Source: Sugiyamaella lignohabitans
Lineage: Eukaryota; Ascomycota; Dipodascomycetes; Dipodascales; Trichomonascaceae
DNA: 64,000 bases
Assembly (NCBI RefSeq): GCF_001640025.1
Contig: NC_031674.1
Span: 2,604,001-2,668,000, forward strand
Direction: 5' to 3'
Part shown: in pieces, positions 56,669 to 64,000 of the stretch
Position numbering within the stretch: position 1 is the first letter of the stretch
How the letters are laid out: the number at the start of each line of letters is the position of its first letter
The notes under the pieces: generated by a model
Told to the model about the DNA's origin: nothing
What the model saw: only the letters and a program-made list of their open reading frames with translations
Databases searched by the model: none
Made by a program: the position numbers and the translations under genes

Positions 56669-59600
56669 TTATGATAATAAAAATGCTCCGGAACCTTCGT
56701 ACATTGCCGTTTTGAGGCGCTCCTCAAGTACCTCCTTAGAGCTGTAGTTAGGAAGTTTTAGGTAATTGGCGCATGTCATAACACTTGGAAGATAGTCGTC
56801 CCTGCTGAATGGTTCCTCGTTTTGTTTCCAAACGACTGTGAAGACAGGGTTTAACGCTCTAAATCCTCCAATGGGCAAATTGGGGCTACCAGTCATAAAT
56901 TGTAAAAATGCCCTGCGCTCCTGTGGGTTAAATGATGTCATTACTTCTAATAGTTCTCTAATGATCTTGCTGCCCTTCGTATATCCATGGTCAGCTTTGA
57001 TACTTTCATAAAGGGTTTCGTAAGACCAGTCCTCTTCACCCTGTCCACATAGAACAGCAAGCTCCTGTGGTGAAAAAGCGTTGAGGGCTGAATATGGAAA
57101 AACTTCAGAGAATCCGGTTTGGAATTGCTCGATTTGTTTAGAAATACCCGATCCAATAGTCATATCCACCACAAGATCAAGATACTCATTGACATTATCA
57201 ATCGTAACGGGAATATGTGATCCATCTTCTATTAGATTGATGTCTGGATAGCCAGGAAGTGTGAAATCCAAAGCCAGGTCTTCAATCAACACTTGTATAG
57301 ACTCTTCTGCTTCCTGCTCTGTACTGACGGTATCCTTTTCTTGGCGCTGTTTCCGAGCAGCTCTCTCAATCATCAACAACGAATTACCGAGCTGCTTGTC
57401 TACTGCTGAAACCATGCTTATACTAGGCTTCAAACCTGAATTGCTTCGTGATAATGCAAAGAATATTGGGTTCAGATTAATATCAATTATTCTCGAATCC
57501 AATAGTGCTCGTGCAATAAACGTTCCTAGAGTCTTAAAAAGTTGCAGTACTTTGCGGCTATTTGTGTTCTCTAGCTGGTGCTTACTTAGAGGTGCTGGAA
57601 ACAGTCCTTGGTTACCGAACACATAATCACTGTCCTTGTGACTGTCGCCCTCACGCCACATTTTGTTTTTCTTGAGTGAAAATTCTTTAGATACCGAGCT
57701 GTAGAACTCTAAAGTAGGTCCTAAGCCTGTTCCTACTTCATCAAAAAACTCCACCTCTAAGATATTGGGCGATGAACCGCACAAATTCATAACTTTGATT
57801 GCGCTATGCAAAATATGATTTCTCGAAACACGAACTTTCTGGCGCACCAATCTTCCCATTGGCAGTCTATCATTTCGTGAATCATTACCATCTTCGCCGT
57901 TACGATTTGCTGACTGCCACCTGTTCATGGACCGAGAGTACCCAAATGAAGTCGATTGCAAGAACGTGTAGCGGGTATCAAATGGAAATAAGAATGGGTA
58001 CAACCTAGTGGAATCAACCATCCACGGAGGAATTATAGCACTAGCTATAACCAGAGGTTCTTCAAGCTGACGATTCAACTTTGCAGTTAACTTAGAGTTC
58101 AAAAATTTGGAGTCGCTAATCTTGGTAAAATGAAGTGGGGGAATTCCCTGCGACGTGTAAGATAAAGCCAATGAGTCTTGTAATATATCCTCACCGTTAG
58201 AATTCAACATAAAAAAGATGCTTAGAAGTCGAATTGCAATGGCAGTTGTCTCGCTATTACCAAATGAAGTAGGAAGTTGACTAAAGGGATTCAGTTCCTC
58301 GGCCTCTACCTCATCTTTTGGTTCAGTCTTAGGAGCAGGACCCGGCACTTTACTGAAATTAATTGTGAAGGTGTCTGTCCAAATATTATTCGGGAACGAC
58401 TTGTTTCTGTATTGTGATGATTGAGACAATCCTGATCTTACAGCAGACTGGCCTGATAAAGCCTGAGATTTTGGCTTAGCTTCTAGGCTTTTGTAAATAG
58501 CACCTACTATAGTGCCATCCATAGGAATACTTTCTCCGTCCAAAGAAAACTCGAGATGCCATTCATCCCTAGACGCCGCGAGTTTCGATTGCCATCTATG
58601 AAATGGCGAGCTATGCTCTCGGTCTTCCTTATCGTTGCTCTGCTCTTGTTTTTCATCGGGATCGACATCCTGTAAGTCCTCGTCCTCGTCTTCTTCCAAG
58701 GTAGACGACTCCTGTTCGATAGTTCTGCCAGATAAGAGCATGTTCAATGCCAGTTTAGATCGAAAAAAATCATCTACAACCTTGAAAGTAGCAATTGCCT
58801 GTATGGATAAAACAAGGTTTCTAAGCTTCTTCGGAATTTCAATCCCATTTTCAGCCACAAGCTTGATCCGCACCTGACGAGCAAGAGAGCTAGCAGGTGT
58901 CGCTTTAGAGCCATCACCAATACCACTAGTGATAATTTCAAAATGCTCAGACCGACCTAGAACTTCATGTAGGTGATCTAACAGAATTTCAAAACGACTG
59001 GTATCCTTTCCTGTCATAAATATCTTGATAAACTTTGATCTGGCCAAAAGAACATCTTCTTCCGAACCCGAAACAAGAGATTCAAGTAGTGCTTTCAGAA
59101 CGCCAGAATGAATCATTTCGAAACTGGAGATACCGGGAATTATTTCGTATAATGACTCTAGGGCAGCGTCAAGATTCTGACTAGATTCCAACCCAGTCGT
59201 GATTTGCTTCAACTGTGATAAAAGCTGGGCTGCCTCATCCTCATATCCAGCCGAATCAACTGCTCCTGCATCATACGCATTTTGAAGGTATCTGGCGTTA
59301 TAAATCATTAGCTCTGATAAATCCGACTCGAATCCAAGTGATTGACTGGAGCCAGGTGCAAAAAAGTCACCCAAACGAACCGCTCTGAATTCTCCATAAT
59401 TCGCATTATGAATCTCGCTGTCATCTTCTTCATCTTCCTCTTCTTCCTCATCACCATCCTCATCACCACCTTCACTCTCGTTCTTATCATCGTCATCATG
59501 CTCATCATTGTCCCGATCAGCATGATCATAGCTATCTGCATGAATACTATCGTTTTGTGGGTCATCATCTTCACTATCTTGATCCATTTTGTCAGTCTTG

Positions 59601-61891
59601 GAATCGGTGTCTTTCTCATCTTCAGCAAGCACTAAACCCTCACCTCCATGTTCTTGTTCCAAAATTGTAGCCACTTCTGACATAATACCAAGTCTATAGA
59701 AACTTGATCGATACACTTCTGGCAGTTTTTCCAATAAAACAATTCCAATTTCCAATGCACCAACTATCAGCGATGGGAACTCGGGCTGAGAGAATATAGA
59801 ACAGAGAAGAGAAGCAAGCTCTTGCTTTTCCAAGACAAGACGCAATGAAGAAGGGTCTAAGATTGATACTATCTTCAGAAGGCACTGTAGATCAACTCGT
59901 CGAACATTGATGTCAATGGATGATGAATAGACGTCAAGCAACAGAGAGGTCATTGTACGGCAAAAGTGAATTACATCTGGCAAGCATTCCTCACTGAGAA
60001 GCTTATCTTGACGTTCTATGGACTCTCTTGTCCTATCCTCCGACCGATACAGCAGACGGTATGGACCTGAAAACTTGCATCCTTCTCTTGGCTGTGGTTG
60101 AGGTAACATTTCTGATACAATAGACAGAGAGGTAATCATAAGATCTCTACTGGAATGGATCAAAGATTGAATAATAGACGTATTATCTTTTTTAAGCGAG
60201 TCCGAACCATCAAACATAGGCGTATGATGCGTCAAGATTTGATAAATGGTATCGCCAATCTTTTCATGAATCATAACAGCAGTCAGACTAGTCAAGTTTC
60301 TTGCCAGAATACCAATTACTTTCAGAAGTTTAAATCTAGTTCCTTGTGAACTGGAAACTGAAGGATTGAGCAGAGCCAGGATTTTACCTAGCAAATCGGC
60401 ACTGACAAGCTCTTTCAGTTCCTTGCTCTGATATCTGAAACTTTCGACAATCTCACACACACAAAGACAGGCCTTCTCCGACACCACTGAATCAGGATTA
60501 GACAGGACGTTTTCTAATATTGGCATGACATCTCGTACGAATGAAAAGGCATTATGTGGGACATTCAAACAGCAGTTAGCAGCAGTCCTTAAGGCAGTCC
60601 TTTGTACATGCACTGAAAAGAAATCGAGATATGTCAGGCACGCAGCCAAACCACCCTCCCGGACCACTGCAGTAGGAAACTCTTCAGATATTTTCTCCAA
60701 CGTCTAAAAAAAACTAGTTAGTAAAGCAGGGAAAATTGCTCTCGGCTGAGCGTTACTGTCACAACCACGACAGTTTCGCAAATGGTCTCGAAAAAAAAGC
60801 TGAAGGACCAGAACAGAAACCCTTCATCAATTATCACTTACTGCTAGGGCTTGTTCAGCAACATCAATGTACTGAATTTCGAGTAGCTTTTGACATAAAA
60901 CTTGAATGCAGTCGGTTTGAACAATGGAGGACACTGACGACGGTAAGACCTCAATAAGGTTTGCAATATCACGACAAGCTAACAGCACGATTTCGGGACT
61001 GTCCTCATATATAGGCTCGTTCAGAATACGGACAAGCTCACGAACACATTCATCAGTGGGAAAATAGCCAATCAAAGAGTCTTCCGTGGATATTAGTAGA
61101 TTATCTGCTAACTCTTGCAAACCCATAAGAACTGCACTGGGGTCTCCATGATCTTTGATTGCATTCAAAATAGGGCGTACTCGTGTGCTGAATCCCGACA
61201 TCATAAGTCCCTCAGATAGATAGTCCAAGAGGTGTCGGCGACTACGCCGTGATATCTCATCGTCATCGTCTTCATTGTCATCCTCCTCATCCTGGTGAGG
61301 ATGTTCATTATCGTCGTCGTTGTCTTCATCATCGTCGTCGTCGTCGTCATCATCGTCGTCATCATCGTTATCATCATCGTCATCGTCATCCTCGTCATGA
61401 TGATAATGATGATGCTCGTACTCTATATCATCGTCGTCGTCGTCAACGTCATCATCGCCTTCATCCGCATATGCTTGAATATTGCTATGGTCTTCATCCT
61501 CCTCATGCAAAAATACTCCAACATCATCATCACCCCGAAAACCAGCGACACTACCACTTCCTTCTACTCGACTTTGTCGACGGCGATAACGATGACCAGA
61601 TGGACGACTAAGGTCAACCTGATCTTGTTCATCCGAGTCATCGCCATCATCGTTGTCAATAACCATTCTACTGTCGCTGACCATGAACTCATCTCCATCC
61701 TCGTCCTGTTTACTACTACTGTTCTGATTGAAAAACTCATTCAGCTTCGAAATTGCAGCACCAGCTTGGTCACTACTTGATCCGGGAGTAGACGAACCCC
61801 TACTACCATGCCTCCTCGAAGATGCGGTTATATTCACTTGTTTAGAAGACTCACGGTCTTTGCTCTCACCATAATCTGGTTTTCTCGGCAT
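56669..61891 (-). CDS. UFD4: Ufd4/TRIP12 HECT E3 ubiquitin ligase, two exons
   Basis: Exon 1 61891-60842 (350 codons), intron 60841-60704 (138 nt; GTAAGT, then CTAACTAG and T8AG), exon 2 60703-56669; 1694 residues. It joins AEQALA | TLEKISEEFP in phase 0. Ufd4 ubiquitinates N-terminal-ubiquitin-fusion and N-degron substrates. A large Asp-rich acidic block (about 140-220) is encoded by a GAT/GAC run and followed by the armadillo-like helices (DYLSEGLMMSG...). A second acidic block is near 750-800 (DHADRDNDEHDDDDKNESEG). The C-terminal HECT lobe holds EVEFFDEVGTGLGPTLEFYS and the catalytic Cys1661 in MTCANYLKLP. It is longer than S. cerevisiae Ufd4 (1483). Confidence 0.94.
61309..61458. repeat. 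trinucleotide (GAY)n tract coding for poly-Asp in UFD4
   Basis: Read on the plus strand, GTC/ATC triplets run through 61309-61395 and again at 61425-61458. They encode uninterrupted Asp blocks in Ufd4. GAT and GAC alternate irregularly, so the amino-acid tract, not the DNA repeat, seems kept. Confidence 0.8.
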
Positions 61892-63304
61892 AACGGGCAA
61901 TGATCTATAATACTAGTTAGTTAGAATCCACTAACCATCTTACAAGTTTTAAACACTTGGTCTCATATCCCAATGTTGAACCAGGATATTTGTGGCGCCA
62001 CAGTCTGACATGTCCAAAATCACATCGCAAATAAAAAAGAGATGCATAACTGAGTAAGGCAATTTTTAAAATTGACACTTTGGAGTTTCAAATTGTGACA
62101 AATATGGGGCAAAACTTACCTAGCTATACCGGTTATATCCGGCTATAAATCAGAATGTACTGTACCTTCCAAGCACTTCTAGCTGACTAGACGAGTCAGC
62201 CTATCCTCAACTTTTGGAAGTTTACAAACTTGATGACAAGACTCTGGAACCTGCTTGAAACTGATCACTGCCTCGAAATCAATGATTATGACGTCTTGTA
62301 GTCGAGTCTTTGGCAACGGCTACCGAACCGGGAATGAATCAGTCAGCAATAGCCACAAATATTATCCTGCCTGGGTAATGCAATAAAAAAAGGTAGATAC
62401 TAAACTTGAAGTATCCAATAAATATATTCGTATGCCTGAGTTATCTCTGAAGTGGCAAGTCAATAATGCAATAGACGCTCTGAAAGATAACGGCTCTGTA
62501 ATGTAATGTTCTAACAGGTGGGACACAGTGGAAATCTCTTGTCACTTGGTTGAGTCTGTTTAATACAGGATTCTAGCTTCCAATCACAAAGTCAATCAAT
62601 ATCCTTCTCGTGACAAATATAAGTAAAATCTCTCTTTATTAAGACCAGTTACTGTGACTTGTAGTAATACCGGACTACTCAGGAAACCCGCTAGTGTTTT
62701 GGAAGGCTGCTGCTGTTTAAGTTCAGGGTAGGATGCTGGGGTAGCCGTATCCACTACAGGGCTGCACCGCAGCGGTACAGCATTATCTCCAGATTATACC
62801 GCTCAGCAGCTGCTAAAGTACCGACCGATACAGCCGTTTCTGGGGCTGGCACTTCCGACTTACAAACTTATTTGAGAACTGTTAGGAGAGGAGATATTAT
62901 AAATCCTTTACAATTTATATGTTCAAATAGTTCAGCCTCCAGTGGCACTAGGACTTCACCCCAGATCTCTCTTCCTGTAGCTTTGCTTGATACATCGTTG
63001 CTATAGCTCAATTATGTTCTATTTGTTTGATCTTGTTTGATCCAGCCAACCTACATGTTATGGACAAATGGTGACTAAAATAATAACTAGTAATGATCAC
63101 GTAACACATGATAACGTAACACAATATATTAAAAACTCCATAGAATAAATAAACGACAAGTAAAGGCCCCACAAATGACAAATGACAGTGGTTTTATTAC
63201 CACGGCATAGAGTTGTTGATCCAGCCAAAGCAAATTAATTATAAAATAAATACCAAGTAAAAAAAAAGATCTATCCGGAAGGTTAACGAGTAGTAGGTGT
63301 ACAA
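61892..63304. other. gene-free interval before the transcription-factor gene
   Basis: 1.4 kb, upstream of UFD4 and downstream of the partial gene. No open frame or tRNA of note is seen. A CAG/CTG-rich patch is at about 62700-62830. Confidence 0.45.
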
Positions 63305-64000
63305 TTAGCTTTCTTCTAACAGGGCCTGGACATAGTTATCCAGCTCTACGAAATTAAATCCGAGATTCTCCTCAGTACCAATAAAGGCAGGCAGTGGAAG
63401 GACTTGATTGAAAGTCTGTTCGCTTTCAATCGCTTCCACTAAACTCATATCAGGAAAGTTGAATAGAGCGTCTATGGATGGAAATAGGTTTTCTGGCAAA
63501 TGACGTTTCATGTGTTCCTTGATCAAAAGCAGACACCTGGTTATACCTTGTAGAGAGGGGTTATCGCTTAAAGTGCGAATAAAAAACTCGAGACTGGGCG
63601 TTATGCCGCAATTAGTAACAGCAATCTCATGAATTCGTATCGTGGCCGCAATATAGATACAATAAACATTGCTGTAGGAAAAAGTGTAATTGAATTGGAT
63701 GAATAGCCGTAGAAGATCCTCTATAGCCTTTGCTGCAGCTAGACAACGTCTAAAGTCGGCACTATTCGAAGCCTTGGATGATGGAGATAAGAAAGGGCGT
63801 AGATACAGAATAACCACTGCATGGTAAAGAAAATTCATGCTGATAACATGTGGAGGAGATCTATCGGCAGTATAACCGTCACGCAGAACATTCAGATGAT
63901 CAGGCAGCGAGTTCCAGAAATGTTCAAGTCGTTGATTAATCTGATTGAACTGTTCAACACTAATGTATTTACAGTTATTAGATGACCGTGCTCGTATAGA
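63305..64000 (-). CDS. fungal-specific transcription factor, C-terminal part (runs off window)
   Basis: The frame is open from the stop at 63305 to the window edge, 231 residues seen. Residues near MNFLYHAVVILYLRPFL and the preceding HFWNSLPDHLNVLRDG resemble the middle homology region of Zn2Cys6 (Gal4-type) regulators, Pfam Fungal_trans. No DNA-binding zinc cluster is in view, since it would lie beyond 64000. The regulator's target is not deducible. Confidence 0.75.
   Translation of the reverse strand, partial: SIRARSSNNCKYISVEQFNQINQRLEHFWNSLPDHLNVLRDGYTADRSPPHVISMNFLYHAVVILYLRPFLSPSSKASNSADFRRCLAAAKAIEDLLRLFIQFNYTFSYSNVYCIYIAATIRIHEIAVTNCGITPSLEFFIRTLSDNPSLQGITRCLLLIKEHMKRHLPENLFPSIDALFNFPDMSLVEAIESEQTFNQVLPLPAFIGTEENLGFNFVELDNYVQALLEES

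Noticed and set aside
61249..61780. Plus-strand frames rich in His/Arg or Ile/Val over the UFD4 acidic block
   Set aside because: Shadow translations of the GAT/GAC tract.

Overview
The window is nuclear DNA from an ascomycete budding yeast. Most genes are single-exon. The nine introns I could place begin GTAAGT (seven), GTGAGT or GTAAGC, and carry CTAAC or CTGAC a few bases before the acceptor AG, a layout I associate with Yarrowia and its relatives. CTG is read as leucine at a conserved position of the threonyl-tRNA synthetase, so this is not a CTG-serine yeast. From protein style I infer an early-diverging Saccharomycotina lineage (Sugiyamaella/Blastobotrys/Yarrowia-like). That is inference, not a match.

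Layout. 0-6.5 kb: NCL1 tRNA methyltransferase, PNO1, CDC73 and a Rab GTPase. 6.5-8.4 kb: no supportable gene. 8.4-23.9 kb: a choline-transporter-like protein with a previously hidden first exon, MST1, ATG17, ELG1, SPT3 (two exons), NTR1 and MIA40. 24.4-28.5 kb: THI80 (three exons), tRNA-Ala(AGC), SEN34 and a class II aldolase (two exons). 29-39.9 kb: RPL4, GLC3, FUM1, RRP7, a SET-domain lysine methyltransferase and a GNAT acetyltransferase (two exons). 41-54.3 kb: a 60-residue membrane protein, TYW1, a DNAJC28-domain protein, ALG2, SGF73, CAF16 (two exons), ERG3 and an unrecognised basic protein. 54.5-64 kb: an SLC35F6-like transporter (two exons), UFD4 (two exons) and the 3' part of a fungal transcription-factor gene running off the end.

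The genes are ordinary housekeeping functions (tRNA modification and splicing, ribosome biogenesis, SAGA and Paf1 transcription, ER glycosylation and sterol synthesis, mitochondrial import, central carbon metabolism). They do not form a cluster with one purpose, and transcription directions are mixed.

The unusual signal is a family of short GC-rich hairpin elements. The core is CTGGGGC-TCT-GCCCCAG, preceded by GCCTCCGGCGG and followed by a second small hairpin. Two copies are inverted dimers: 8544-8679 has perfect 42-bp arms and lies inside an intron; 54407-54545 is imperfect. One is a solo unit (35685-35738). At least five are decayed copies (3786, 25979, 28861, 30439, 33596), and some keep the stem through paired changes. 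Most lie 40-90 bases past a stop codon, and four are in the sense orientation of the gene they follow. This is the best candidate for something undescribed: a mobile hairpin or a transcript 3'-end element.
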